Source: Paenibacillus glycinis (GTDB lineage Bacteria; Bacillota; Bacilli; Paenibacillales; Paenibacillaceae). Taken from it: a stretch of DNA of 64,000 bases. The stretch covers positions 62,001-126,000 of the forward strand of contig NZ_JAAAMV010000004.1 in assembly GCF_009909185.1 (NCBI RefSeq), read 5' to 3'. The notes below the pieces were generated by a model. The model had not been told where the DNA came from. It worked only from the letters and a program-made list of their open reading frames with translations, and ran no database searches. Positions 17,396 through 26,502 of the stretch are shown piece by piece. Position 1 is the stretch's first letter; each line of letters starts with the position of its first letter. Made by a program: the position numbers and the translations under genes.

Positions 17396-19111
17396 CTATT
17401 CCCGGGCTCGGAATTCCTGCGGCGTCACATGGAGCCGCTTCTTGAAGAAGCGGTTGAAATAACCCGCCGTCTCGAAGCCGACCTGGTCGGCGACTTCGTG
17501 AATCTTGCACGGCGTCGTGGCCAGCAGCTCCTTCGCTTTGTCGAGACGCGCCTCGGCGATGTATTCCGACAGGTTACCGCCCGTCTGCTGCTTGTAAAGC
17601 ACGGACAAATACGCCGGATTCAAAAAGACGACCTCGGACAGACGCGTCAACGACAAGTCCCCTCCCAGGTTGGCGCGTATGTAATGCTGCAGCTTCGCGA
17701 TCAGCTGCCGGGTGCGCTCCGTCTGCGCCGATTTGCGCCGCTCGCAGATCCCCGCGGCGGCATGAATCAGATGCTGCAGGGCGGCCTCCCTCGTCCGGTG
17801 AGCGGACAGATTCATCAAGGCGTCGATATCGGCGATGCCGGCATCCGTCTGGTCCGGACTGCCCTGCGTCATGTGGCTCAGCAGCACGCCGGCGATGCCG
17901 TAATAGACCAGCGCGTAATCCGCGTACCGGGCGGGCAGCGACAGGTAATGCCGCACGGCCGCTTCGAATTCCGCTTCGCTCCCTTCCTCCAGCAGTCGCT
18001 CCAGCTGCGAGCTCAGGATGCGCAGCGGCGGCAGCGGCAAGAGCCCCGTCGGTTGCTCGCTTTCCTCGCCCGGCTTCCAGAGCAGCAGCATGCGGTCCCC
18101 CGAGCCTAGGCCGATGAGCAGCTGCTTCTTCATGCTGTCGCAGACGCCCGGGAGCGAACCCCAGTCGACCGGCCGCACGGAGCAGATCAGCGAAACGTCG
18201 AGCTGCAGCAGCCGTCCGCAGGTTTGCTGGATCGACTCCATCGTGCCGTGCGCGAAGCCGGCCGCTTGCTGCCAATGCGCGGCCGAGAACGCGGTCGCGG
18301 ACCCGGAGTCCGGAGCAGGATCGAAACACGCGCCGGAAAGGTCTGGCGCCTCACGCTCGTCGCGACCGGAAAAATGGTCCCCGAAATGGCAAAGACCTTC
18401 GCCGCGCGGCTGCAGCAAGCATACGAAATGAAGCCGGTCCAAGCTGGCGGAGAAGAACGCCAGCGAGGCGTAATACTCGGCCGCGATATTTTGCACCGCG
18501 TACAGCAGCAGCGTCCTGTCCCGATAATCCGCGGCCTCCGGCCAATCGATCCGGCCGATAAGCGGGATGACCGGCAGCTCGCCAAGCAGCGGAATCCGCA
18601 GCTCCGCCAGCTTGTCGTTCGTCCCGACCGGCGCCCGCAGCTCCAGCACCGACTGCAGCCAGTCGCGGTGAAGCTGGGGCAGCGCTTCGCTTAGGCGCCT
18701 TTGAGCCTGCAGCAGGAAGCCTTCGTTGGCCGATTCCGCGTCCAAGGCATCGATTGCCTTGCGGATGCTGCGCTCGATGGCCTCGTCGCCTTCGGTTTTC
18801 AGGATGTAATCGATGGAGCCGGTCCGGATGGCATGCTGCGCGGTCTCCAGCTGATGGATGCCGGTCAGGAAAATGATCTTGCACCGCGGCCATTGCGCGA
18901 CGATTCGCTTCTGCAGCTCGAGTCCCGTCATGCCGGGCATGCGGACGTCGCTCAGCACGATGTCGATGCGGGTCCGCGACAGCCAGTCCAGCGCTTCCTC
19001 CGGGGAATAGGCCCGGTAGAGATCAAGCTCCAAGTCTTCGATTTCCTCGAGCATTTCGTATAATCCGTCCACCGTGAAGCGTTCGTCGTCAACGATCATT
19101 AAGCGGTACAT
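17396..19111 (-). CDS. YesN-type response regulator (receiver + AraC DNA-binding domain)
   Basis: 571-residue regulator. Receiver domain at residues 1-120 with acidic pair D8-D9, phosphorylation site D55 (IVLSDVRMPG), and FLTGI and LKTEG near the T and K positions. A long middle region separates it from the C-terminal AraC domain (last ~100 residues: two HTHs including LSLTRLSEVVFLNPAYLSVL and VADQVGFETAGYFNRFFKK). The ATG at 19111 has AAGGTGG five bases upstream. It overlaps the end of the kinase gene by 23 bases. It likely activates the downstream binding protein-permease operon. Confidence 0.92.
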   Translation of the reverse strand: MYRLMIVDDERFTVDGLYEMLEEIEDLELDLYRAYSPEEALDWLSRTRIDIVLSDVRMPGMTGLELQKRIVAQWPRCKIIFLTGIHQLETAQHAIRTGSIDYILKTEGDEAIERSIRKAIDALDAESANEGFLLQAQRRLSEALPQLHRDWLQSVLELRAPVGTNDKLAELRIPLLGELPVIPLIGRIDWPEAADYRDRTLLLYAVQNIAAEYYASLAFFSASLDRLHFVCLLQPRGEGLCHFGDHFSGRDEREAPDLSGACFDPAPDSGSATAFSAAHWQQAAGFAHGTMESIQQTCGRLLQLDVSLICSVRPVDWGSLPGVCDSMKKQLLIGLGSGDRMLLLWKPGEESEQPTGLLPLPPLRILSSQLERLLEEGSEAEFEAAVRHYLSLPARYADYALVYYGIAGVLLSHMTQGSPDQTDAGIADIDALMNLSAHRTREAALQHLIHAAAGICERRKSAQTERTRQLIAKLQHYIRANLGGDLSLTRLSEVVFLNPAYLSVLYKQQTGGNLSEYIAEARLDKAKELLATTPCKIHEVADQVGFETAGYFNRFFKKRLHVTPQEFRARE

Positions 19112-20870
19112 GGCCGCCACCTTCCTCTCTCGGAATCGATATGTTGACCTTCAATCCCCGCTCCGCGCCGAGCTCGAGCTTCAGCCCGCCCCCGCCGTAA
19201 CGGATGATGATGCGCCGGTGCACGTTCAGCAGTCCCGTGTGCTCGCTGGGCTCGGCCTTGTCCATCAGGCTCGCCTGAAGCTGGCGGAGCTTGTCCTCGT
19301 TCATGTCCTCGCCGTTGTCCTCGATGACGATGTCGATGGCGTTCTCGCGCTCGCGGAATTGCACGGCGATGAGCCCGCCCTTGCGTTTGTTCTCGAGGCC
19401 GTGGTTGTAGGCGTTCTCGATGATCGGCTGGACGATGAGCCGCGGGACGGGAAATCCCCGGATCGCTTCCGGCACGTCGTCGAACTCCACCGCAATGCGC
19501 TCGGAGAACCGGATGGACTGAATTTCCGCATACGTGCGGGCGTGTTGAATTTCGCTGGCCAGCGGCACTTCGTCGGAGCCGTCGCGCGTGATGTACTGAA
19601 AATACTCGCCGAGGTGCTTCGTGAAGTAAATGACGTTGTCGTGATCCCGCTGCTTCGCCATGCGATAGAGGATGAAATAGCTGTTATACAGAAAATGCGG
19701 GTTGATCTGCGACTGCAAATGCCGCAGCTCCGCGAGGCGCGCCCGGTACTGCTGCTCGTACACCTCGTGCACCAGCACGTCCAGCCGCCTCACCATGCCG
19801 TTGAACTGCCCGTAGAGATAACCGAATTCGTCCTGCAGCGGATAATGCACCTCCAGGTTGAACTGCCCCTGTTCGATGCGCCGGAAGGAGCGAACGAGCC
19901 GCTTCAGCGGCTGATGGATGATGAGGTAAATGCTGTACGAGAAGATTAGCACGAGAAAAACGGAGACCGCGGAGAGGACGTAGAACCAGAACCGGTACAC
20001 CTGCAGCGACGCGTTCACTTTCGTCTCGGGCACGTACATGAGCAGGCTCATGTCGAGCTTGGAGGAATGGTTGGATACAAGCAGATACGGCTCGCCTTTC
20101 CAGCTCACGGACTGCAGCTGCTTCTCCGAAGCCTTCTCGCCCTCCCGCTGAAAATCGCGCACGAGCTCCTCGTCCACCGCCGTCTCGCCCCCCGTGATGA
20201 GAAAAGGCTGCTTGTTCCCGACAAGCGCCGTTCGCCCGCCTTCATTTGTAAACTCTTGGAGCGCCGACTCCAGCTTGCTTCGGGAGATCTCCACCGCCAG
20301 CAGAAACACCGGCTTCTGCGCGCCGGCGATCGCCGGATCGGGGTACGGGAGGCTGATGAAGATCCGGTCGCGCCATACGAGGAACGGCGCCTCGAACCGG
20401 TTGGTGGACTGGGTCAGGGCATCGAACTGGGCCTCGTCGAAGTCGCCGATCACGTTGTCGTTCGCGGATACGGTACGGTTCATTTCCGGAATGAAAGCGA
20501 TTGCATTTTCAACGAACTTACTGGACTTCTTGAGCAGGTCGAGCCGGCTCTTGAGCCGCAGCTGCGCCTGCATTTTCTCGATTTCGTTCATCACTTCGGA
20601 CGCGGACGTGAGCTTCATCAGGTCGTCGTCGTTGACGTATTCCTGCAGCTGCCGGATGACGCCGTCCAGGTCGAATTCCAGCATGTTCATGTACAGGGAG
20701 GTGCGGGAGACGAGCGAGTCGGTGATTTCCTTTTGCACGTGATCGGAGCCGACTTCGTTCATTCTCCAGCCGATGATGTAGAGCGGGGCGAGCGTTAGCA
20801 AGAAGGTGAGGACAAGCTTGGGCAGAATCGACAACGAAGCCAAACGTTTCAGGATGATCAGCGTGGACAC
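19089..20870 (-). CDS. YesM-type sensor histidine kinase
   Basis: 593-residue membrane kinase. Helix 1 is near residues 15-36 and helix 2 near 295-315, flanking an extracellular sensor domain; a HAMP-like linker (IYLIIHQPLKRLVRSFRRIE) follows. The His_kinase motif QINPHFLYN places the phospho-acceptor near residue 392, and the ATPase has N-box IIENAYNHGLEN. The G1 box reads EDNGEDM, lacking the second glycine of DxGxG. It starts at a GTG and overlaps the response regulator gene. Confidence 0.9.
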   Translation of the reverse strand: MSTLIILKRLASLSILPKLVLTFLLTLAPLYIIGWRMNEVGSDHVQKEITDSLVSRTSLYMNMLEFDLDGVIRQLQEYVNDDDLMKLTSASEVMNEIEKMQAQLRLKSRLDLLKKSSKFVENAIAFIPEMNRTVSANDNVIGDFDEAQFDALTQSTNRFEAPFLVWRDRIFISLPYPDPAIAGAQKPVFLLAVEISRSKLESALQEFTNEGGRTALVGNKQPFLITGGETAVDEELVRDFQREGEKASEKQLQSVSWKGEPYLLVSNHSSKLDMSLLMYVPETKVNASLQVYRFWFYVLSAVSVFLVLIFSYSIYLIIHQPLKRLVRSFRRIEQGQFNLEVHYPLQDEFGYLYGQFNGMVRRLDVLVHEVYEQQYRARLAELRHLQSQINPHFLYNSYFILYRMAKQRDHDNVIYFTKHLGEYFQYITRDGSDEVPLASEIQHARTYAEIQSIRFSERIAVEFDDVPEAIRGFPVPRLIVQPIIENAYNHGLENKRKGGLIAVQFRERENAIDIVIEDNGEDMNEDKLRQLQASLMDKAEPSEHTGLLNVHRRIIIRYGGGGLKLELGAERGLKVNISIPREEGGGHVPLNDR

Positions 20871-20924
20871 CCCCGGCTTATGGATAACTTTCCCTCACTA
20901 TAGCAAAAATAGGAGGTGAAATAC

Positions 20925-21110
20925 ATGGACCATCTTTCCAGCGGAGGGAGCGCGGACTGGCGGAATATCGGGATTGCGGAAGGGGGGCAATCGCCTTTAT
21001 TTGGCGGTGGCGGATGGTTGCGAAACGTATGCGAGCGGTGTCGACTCGTTTCGTTCGTCGCTTCGGAGGGCTGGATATGTTGTCATGCAGACTGGTTAAG
21101 GTATAGCTAG
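20925..21110 (+). CDS. Candidate small protein with a perfect ribosome binding site
   Basis: 61-codon ORF starting ATG GAC CAT, with AGGAGG and an 8-base spacer upstream. The peptide begins MDHLSSGGSADWRNIG, has a Gly-rich centre (SPLFGGGGWL) and four cysteines in two pairs (CERC and CC). It lies divergent to the kinase gene; the end of its frame overlaps a 22-bp tandem repeat. No homologue recognised. It could be a real small protein or an unused frame behind a chance site. Confidence 0.35.
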   Translation: MDHLSSGGSADWRNIGIAEGGQSPLFGGGGWLRNVCERCRLVSFVASEGWICCHADWLRYS

Positions 21111-21141
21111 AAGCGGATGAAGGTATAGCTAGAAGCGGATG
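21098..21141. repeat. Perfect 22-bp tandem duplication
   Basis: Two adjacent copies of AAGGTATAGCTAGAAGCGGA plus TG (21098-21119 and 21120-21141). Part of the long non-coding stretch before the LLM oxidoreductase gene. Confidence 0.9.
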
Positions 21142-21246
21142 TTCACTAACTAATAGTTAGCAGCTTGATTAATATTTGTTCCTGCTCCATAATATAAAGT
21201 ACACTTTAATAGCACGTTATTGAAGATATGGACGCTGGTTTTTTGT

Positions 21247-21409
21247 GAGGCTTCGCCCGCAAAACTTGGCTTATGCTTTCGATGTAGTTTTGTTTTCTTG
21301 CCGGTATTCCGGGCTTCGAGGCTTCGCCCACAAAACTTGGCTTATGCTTTCGAAGTAGTTTTGCTAATCTTGCCGGTACTCCCGGCAGCGGCATAGCCGC
21401 AAAACTTGG
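21247..21409 (+). repeat. 71-bp direct repeats with hairpins in the leader of the LLM gene
   Basis: Two near-identical 71-bp units start at 21247 and 21318, and a third partial unit reaches 21409, just before the ribosome binding site of the gene at 21423. Each full unit contains GCAAAACTTGGCTTATGCTT with AAAACT/AGTTTT pairing, and a GCCGG/CCGG(C) hairpin. The repeats could form a structured leader RNA or be a mobile intergenic repeat. The rest of 20871-21422 holds only the small ORF and the 22-bp duplication. Confidence 0.7.
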
Positions 21410-21422
21410 AGGAGGTTTCATC

Positions 21423-22439
21423 ATGCCACTTGAACGATCTGTTCCGCTTTCCGTCCTGGATCTTGCTTCCGTCGTAGAGGGCGGAACGCCCGCGGAGTCT
21501 TTCCGGCGTACGATGGAAATGGCGCAGCTGGCCGAGCGCCTGGGCTATAACCGTTACTGGCTCGCCGAGCATCATAACATGTCGGGCATCGCCAGCTCCG
21601 CCACGTCCGTGGTCATCGGCTACGTGGCCGGCGGCACGAAGCGGATCCGCGTCGGCTCCGGCGGCATCATGCTGCCGAATCATGCGCCGCTCGTCATCGC
21701 GGAGCAGTTCGGCACGCTGGAATCGATGTACCCCGGCCGGATCGACCTTGGCCTCGGCCGCGCGCCCGGCTCCGACCAGACGACCGCGCGGGCGCTGCGC
21801 CGCGACCTGTCGATGCAGGGACAGGAGTTCCCCGAGCTGCTCACCGAGCTGTGGGCGTTCTTCCACCCGCCGGCCGATCAATACCGGCCCGTTCGCGCGA
21901 CGCCGGGCGAAGGCTTGAACGTGCCGATCTGGCTGCTCGGCTCCAGCGGCTTCAGCGCGAAGCTCGCCGGCGAGCTCGGCCTGCCGTTCTCGTTCGCCAG
22001 CCATTTCGCGCCGGAGTACCTGATGCAGGCGATCCATCTCTACCGCAGCAGCTTCCGGCCTTCGGAAGCTTTGTCGCAGCCGTACGTCATGGTCGGCGTC
22101 AATATCATCGCCGCCGACACCGACGAGGAAGCGAAGCGGCTGGCGACCTCGCAGCAGCTGCAGTTCCTCAGCCTGATTCGCGGCACGCCCGGCAAGCTGA
22201 AGCCGCCCGTCGACAATATGGATCAGCTGTGGCAGCCGCATGAACGCGAGGCGCTGCTTTCCAAATTCAACTTCGGCGCGATCGGCGGGAAGGCCGCCGT
22301 CGAAGCCCGCATGAACGAGATTCTCAAGGACACGATGGCCGACGAACTGATCGTCACTTCTCAGATTTACGATCACAAGGCACGTCTACGCTCCTTCGAA
22401 ATCATCGCCGAAGCCGGCAATCTTCAATCCACCGTCTAA
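21423..22439 (+). CDS. LLM-class flavin-dependent oxidoreductase (luciferase-like, YhbW type)
   Basis: 338-residue TIM-barrel flavoenzyme expected to use reduced FMN. N-terminal [18 protein letters not shown] and [10 protein letters not shown] (near residue 45) are typical of the MsnO8/YhbW-like group, followed by [20 protein letters not shown] and [11 protein letters not shown]. The ATG is preceded by GGAGGAGG. Single gene with its own terminator; the substrate is not known. Confidence 0.9.
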   Translation: MPLERSVPLSVLDLASVVEGGTPAESFRRTMEMAQLAERLGYNRYWLAEHHNMSGIASSATSVVIGYVAGGTKRIRVGSGGIMLPNHAPLVIAEQFGTLESMYPGRIDLGLGRAPGSDQTTARALRRDLSMQGQEFPELLTELWAFFHPPADQYRPVRATPGEGLNVPIWLLGSSGFSAKLAGELGLPFSFASHFAPEYLMQAIHLYRSSFRPSEALSQPYVMVGVNIIAADTDEEAKRLATSQQLQFLSLIRGTPGKLKPPVDNMDQLWQPHEREALLSKFNFGAIGGKAAVEARMNEILKDTMADELIVTSQIYDHKARLRSFEIIAEAGNLQSTV

Positions 22440-22446
22440 ACGACGC

Positions 22447-22493
22447 AAAAGCACTCCTCCGACCGCGCTAACCTGTCGAAGGAGTGCTTTTTT
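22447..22493 (+). terminator. Intrinsic terminator of the LLM oxidoreductase gene
   Basis: AAAAGCACTCCT (22447-22458) pairs with AGGAGTGCTTTT (22480-22491), followed by TT. It lies eight bases after the stop. Confidence 0.85.
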
Positions 22494-22590
22494 CGTGATC
22501 TATCATCCAAGCTCATGCGCGGCTTTTCAACAAGCGCCGCGGCATCGCGCGAAGTATCGCGCCAAGAACAGCCGTAACGCGAAGCGACGG

Positions 22591-23535
22591 TCAAGGAAGC
22601 AGCAGCCGATCCAGGCCGATGGCGCTGATCAGCAGCCGCTCTTTTCGATTCCCAAGCAGCTGCTGGGTCCAGTTTACGTAACCTCCGTCGCCGATTAGAA
22701 GCTCTCTGCCCGCGATCGTCGTCTTGATCGTGAATTGCAGTCCCTCGTAATAGCGGTTGTCCGCATTCGCCATCCCCCATGTCAGCTTCACGCCGCAATT
22801 GCGCGCTTCGCCCTCCGCGATAATCCGAGCCGCCAGTCCTTCCGCGTCCCGGTGCCCGCCGCGCACGCTGAAGATCAGCTCGACGTCCGACCCGAATCGC
22901 TGGCGGAAGATCGCCCGGTAAATCTCGATCTGTTCCCAGAACGCCTGCTTCTCGAAGCCGTAGGAACCCGTGTCCAGCCCGGCGCTCACCATGCAAAACA
23001 AATGAAAATGCGGCAGCATGCCCGGAACGTCCCCGAAATATTGCGCGCGAACATGCCGATGCGTCGTGCACAGCCGCATCAAGCCGCTTCGCTTATGCGA
23101 TTCGCCTTCTCCCCGCAATACCTCGCAGATATGCAGCGCGAGGAGATTAGTGGCATCGGATACCGCTTCCGTTCCCCTCAAGGCGGATATCACGTTGTTT
23201 TGATCGACCTTCGCCATCACCGAAGCCGTGCCGAGCGGCGCTACGGGCGATAGCTGGATCGGCGTCATGTCCCGCAGAGCCGCAATCTTGAGCACGTCGA
23301 GCTCCAGCTGCTTCAAGGCGATCGGATCGGCCTGAGCCGGATGAACGAAGCGGTTCTCCGTGTATCTCCTGAACAGATCCGCGGCCGACGAGGCTCCCGT
23401 TCGCTCGCGGAACACCTCCAGGAGCAGCGTGTTCAGATCGCTGCCCGACAGCTCTTCCGCCAGCATCCGCGCAAGATCCGGCTGATTCAAGCGGTTCAAT
23501 ATCCGGTTGAGATCTCCTCGATTCTCCAATCCCAT
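22591..23535 (-). CDS. Class II aminoacyl-tRNA synthetase-like (HisRS/HisZ-like) protein of unknown function
   Basis: 314 residues. The C-terminal third reads like the HisRS catalytic core: RYYEGLQFTI (HisRS has YYTG-F), LLIGDGGYVN (compare GGGRYD) and the motif-3-like ISAIGLDRLLLP. A central RLCTTHRHVRAQYFGD region, then HFHLFCMVSAGLD, could contain the motif 2 arginine. It lacks an anticodon-binding domain and is shorter than HisRS or HisZ, so it is not a normal synthetase. The ATG has GGGAGGG upstream. The phosphotransferase-like gene ends 20 bases before it, so the two are probably one operon. The fold assignment is my inference. Confidence 0.6.
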   Translation of the reverse strand: MGLENRGDLNRILNRLNQPDLARMLAEELSGSDLNTLLLEVFRERTGASSAADLFRRYTENRFVHPAQADPIALKQLELDVLKIAALRDMTPIQLSPVAPLGTASVMAKVDQNNVISALRGTEAVSDATNLLALHICEVLRGEGESHKRSGLMRLCTTHRHVRAQYFGDVPGMLPHFHLFCMVSAGLDTGSYGFEKQAFWEQIEIYRAIFRQRFGSDVELIFSVRGGHRDAEGLAARIIAEGEARNCGVKLTWGMANADNRYYEGLQFTIKTTIAGRELLIGDGGYVNWTQQLLGNRKERLLISAIGLDRLLLP

Positions 23536-23555
23536 CGTGCCGGCTCACCCTCCCG

Positions 23556-24602
23556 TCATCGATCCCCGAGCATGGACGCGCACTGAGCGAAGCTGTCCAG
23601 CGTCTCCGCCCTTTGCCGCCTCAGCTGTTCCGGCGACCATTTCGACGGCAGATCCGCCGATACCGCCAGCGCCGCAAGGTCCTTCTCGATCAGCAGCAGC
23701 ATCCAGAGCGAGAACACTGCGGCAAAAAGGGCATACGCCCGTTTGAAGTCGGGCGGCAAAGCCGTGCCCCTTCGGGCCGATTCGTTCGCATAGAGCTCCA
23801 GCAGCCGCTCCCTGTCGGCGGCTTCCATCGCTTTCGGAAACACCGGGTGCGACAAATCCAGCAGATGATACAGATCCCAATAGGGGCTGTTGAGATGAAC
23901 ATGCTCCCAATCCAGCACCTTCAATTGCCCGTTCGCCAGGGCGTAATTGCCGAGATGCAGATCGCCGTGCGACAGCACCCGCGCGGACCAGCCCGATTCC
24001 CGCGGATCGAACGTTCCGCCGGTCTTCAGCGGGGCAAGGACCAGCTCCAACGACTCCACTCCGGCAGACACGGCCGACAAGGCCTTCCTCAGATCGGCCT
24101 CCCGGCTCAAAACGTCCCGCAGAAGCGCGTCTATCATCGGCTTCGGTCCAAGCAGCGGAGCATCCAGCAGCCCTTCCACGGGCAGCGCATGCCACTCCGC
24201 GATGCGCGGAATCAAGGCTTCCGCCGCGCTTACCTCGAAGTCATGCGAGAGCCGGCCCAAGTCCTCGAACAGGCACCAGCCGCCGCCTTCGCCCGCTTCA
24301 TGTCCGGCGAGCCCAGCCGTCGCCGAAGCGCCTTGCCCGGCATTCTCATAACCGGCGACCGTAATGCCCGAATACGCCAGCAAGCGAGGATAGATCGGCG
24401 GAAATGCCGGCAGCACATGCGCGTACACCCAGGCTTCCCGTCCAAGCTGGCTGTCATTGGTCAGCGGCTTGAAGATCACGCGCTCCCCCGTGACAAGGAA
24501 CAGCCGTTCCACGCGCTGCCCGTTCATGCCCGTATATAACGTCTCCCGTTCCGCGATCGCCGCTTCGTTCAGCGTGCCGTCCGGCTTCACCAACTCACTC
24601 AT
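23556..24602 (-). CDS. Aminoglycoside phosphotransferase-family kinase (APH fold)
   Basis: 348-residue small-molecule kinase-like protein. The catalytic loop LSHGDLHLGNYAL (Brenner motif HGDxHxxN) lies near residue 213 and the metal-binding VLDWEHV about 15 residues later, followed by SPYWDLYHLLDLS. The N-terminal lobe includes RVIFKPL, with the ATP-binding lysine. The family phosphorylates antibiotics, choline, sugars or other small molecules; which one applies is unknown. It is the first gene of a pair with the HisRS-like protein. Confidence 0.85.
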   Translation of the reverse strand: MSELVKPDGTLNEAAIAERETLYTGMNGQRVERLFLVTGERVIFKPLTNDSQLGREAWVYAHVLPAFPPIYPRLLAYSGITVAGYENAGQGASATAGLAGHEAGEGGGWCLFEDLGRLSHDFEVSAAEALIPRIAEWHALPVEGLLDAPLLGPKPMIDALLRDVLSREADLRKALSAVSAGVESLELVLAPLKTGGTFDPRESGWSARVLSHGDLHLGNYALANGQLKVLDWEHVHLNSPYWDLYHLLDLSHPVFPKAMEAADRERLLELYANESARRGTALPPDFKRAYALFAAVFSLWMLLLIEKDLAALAVSADLPSKWSPEQLRRQRAETLDSFAQCASMLGDR

Positions 24603-24647
24603 CCCAATCGTCCTCTCCCATAACTTCTGCCCGGGCCATGCACCGCC

Positions 24648-26465
24648 TTAAATGACGATCGGCGCCCCGCCGGCTTGCGGCGTGCCGTCCGTCTGCACGA
24701 CGGACGTTTGAACGGCTTGGGAGGATACCGCGCCCTCTCCCGTTTGCAGCTGGTACATCTTATAATAACGCCCTTCCAGCGCCATCAGCTCGCGGTGATT
24801 GCCGCGTTCCACGATCTCGCCCCGATGCAGCACGAGGATCTGGTCGGCTTCGCGGATCGTCGACAAGCGGTGCGCGATGACGAGCGTCGTCCGTCCCGCG
24901 CTCACGACTTTGAGCGCCTGCTGGATCAAGCCCTCCGTCTCGCTGTCGATGCTCGCCGTCGCCTCGTCGAGAATGAGGATGGACGGATCGAACGCCAGCG
25001 CCCGGGCGAACGAGATCAGCTGCCGCTGCCCGGAGGACAAGGTGCTGCCCCGTTCCACGACCTGCTCGTCGTAGCCGCTCGGCAGCTGCTCGATGAACGT
25101 CGAGGCACCGACTTCGCGCAGCGCGCTCTTCACGCGGTCGAGCGTGATGTCTTTATTATAGAGGCTGACATTGAACTTGATGTCGCCCGCGAACAGGAAC
25201 GGGTCCTGCAGCACGATGCCCATGTGCTTGCGGAGCGCCTGCTTCGAGAACGTCGCGATATTGCGGCCGTCGATGGAGATCTCGCCCAGCTGCGGTTCGT
25301 AGAAGCCGAGCAGCAGGTTCAGGACGGAGCTTTTTCCGGAGCCGGTATGGCCGACCAAAGCCACCGTCTCGCCTTTGCGCGCCTCGAACGAGATGCCCTT
25401 CAGGACGTTCTCACCTTCCTTGTAGGCGAACGTGACGTTGTCGAACTTCACGATGCCTTCCGGCCGCGCCGCGTCTTCCGCTTCTTCCACGTCCCGTCCT
25501 TCGATATCCATGATCGCGAACACCTTCTCGCCGGACACGAAGGCCCGCTGCGCGTTCATCAGCTGGTCGAAAATCCCGATGATCGGATTGAATATCCGGC
25601 CCAAATAATCGATGAAGGCGTAAAACACGCCGAACGATATCGAGGCCGCGGTCAGCGACTCGTTGCCGAAATACCAGATCACCATCGCGGTCAACAGTCC
25701 GCCGATCGTGCCCACGATATTCCGCGAGGAGAGCGAGAAGACCCGGAACTGCTTCACTTGATTGGCGTACCGGTCATGATTGAGGGTCTCGAACTCGGCG
25801 ATGGTCACTTTCTCCCGGCGGAACGCCTGGATAATCGGCATGACGTTGATCGTCTCGTTGAACATGGCGTTCATGTCGCTCAGCCGCGCGCGCATGATCG
25901 TAATGTAGATTTTCGAATATTTCAAATGAACATACATGATGCCGACGAAAATCGGCGGCAGCAGCAACGTAATCAGCGCCAGCCGGGCATCCAGAATGAA
26001 CAGCGCCACGTAGATGCCGGTCAGCTGCACGAAACTGACGACGAACGTCGCCATGAAGCTCATGAACAGGTCGCGGATCGCCTCCGTGTCGTTCGCGATC
26101 CGCGAAACGACCTGGCCGATCGGCGTATTGTCGAAGTACCGCACCGGAATGCGGGAGATATGCTTCATCAGGTCCATCCGCATGTTCTTGATGATGCGCA
26201 GCGCCGTGGATTGCAGCATGTAAGACTGCGTGAAATTGCAGACGCTGGCGGTCAGCAGCAGCCCCATGTACAAGGCCAGCAGCCGCAAGACGGCGGCGAT
26301 GTCGTTTTCACCGGACGACAGGTGCCGGTCGATGATGATTTTCGCGATGTACGGACCGCCGAGCTCGGAGACGACGGCGCAGCACAATATGAGTATCGCC
26401 GCGATAATGCGGTATTTGTAGACGAGCGCATAGCTTGCCAGCCTGCGCGTCGTGGATGGCTTCAT
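24648..26465 (-). CDS. yheH: Heterodimeric ABC exporter, ATPase/permease subunit (YheH/BmrD-like)
   Basis: 605 residues: six membrane helices in the first ~320 residues, then an ATPase domain. Walker A GHTGSGKSS lies near residue 382, signature LSSGQRQL, Walker B ILILDEATAS with the catalytic glutamate, and H-loop VIAHRLST. It is shorter than Bacillus YheH (about 670 residues). It lies 37 bases downstream of the YheI-like partner. Together they would export hydrophobic compounds or drugs; the pairing is inferred from order and asymmetric catalytic sites. Confidence 0.88.
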   Translation of the reverse strand: MKPSTTRRLASYALVYKYRIIAAILILCCAVVSELGGPYIAKIIIDRHLSSGENDIAAVLRLLALYMGLLLTASVCNFTQSYMLQSTALRIIKNMRMDLMKHISRIPVRYFDNTPIGQVVSRIANDTEAIRDLFMSFMATFVVSFVQLTGIYVALFILDARLALITLLLPPIFVGIMYVHLKYSKIYITIMRARLSDMNAMFNETINVMPIIQAFRREKVTIAEFETLNHDRYANQVKQFRVFSLSSRNIVGTIGGLLTAMVIWYFGNESLTAASISFGVFYAFIDYLGRIFNPIIGIFDQLMNAQRAFVSGEKVFAIMDIEGRDVEEAEDAARPEGIVKFDNVTFAYKEGENVLKGISFEARKGETVALVGHTGSGKSSVLNLLLGFYEPQLGEISIDGRNIATFSKQALRKHMGIVLQDPFLFAGDIKFNVSLYNKDITLDRVKSALREVGASTFIEQLPSGYDEQVVERGSTLSSGQRQLISFARALAFDPSILILDEATASIDSETEGLIQQALKVVSAGRTTLVIAHRLSTIREADQILVLHRGEIVERGNHRELMALEGRYYKMYQLQTGEGAVSSQAVQTSVVQTDGTPQAGGAPIVI

Positions 26466-26502
26466 CGTGCACGTCCTCCTGACGTATCGCCGCGATGGGC
26501 GT

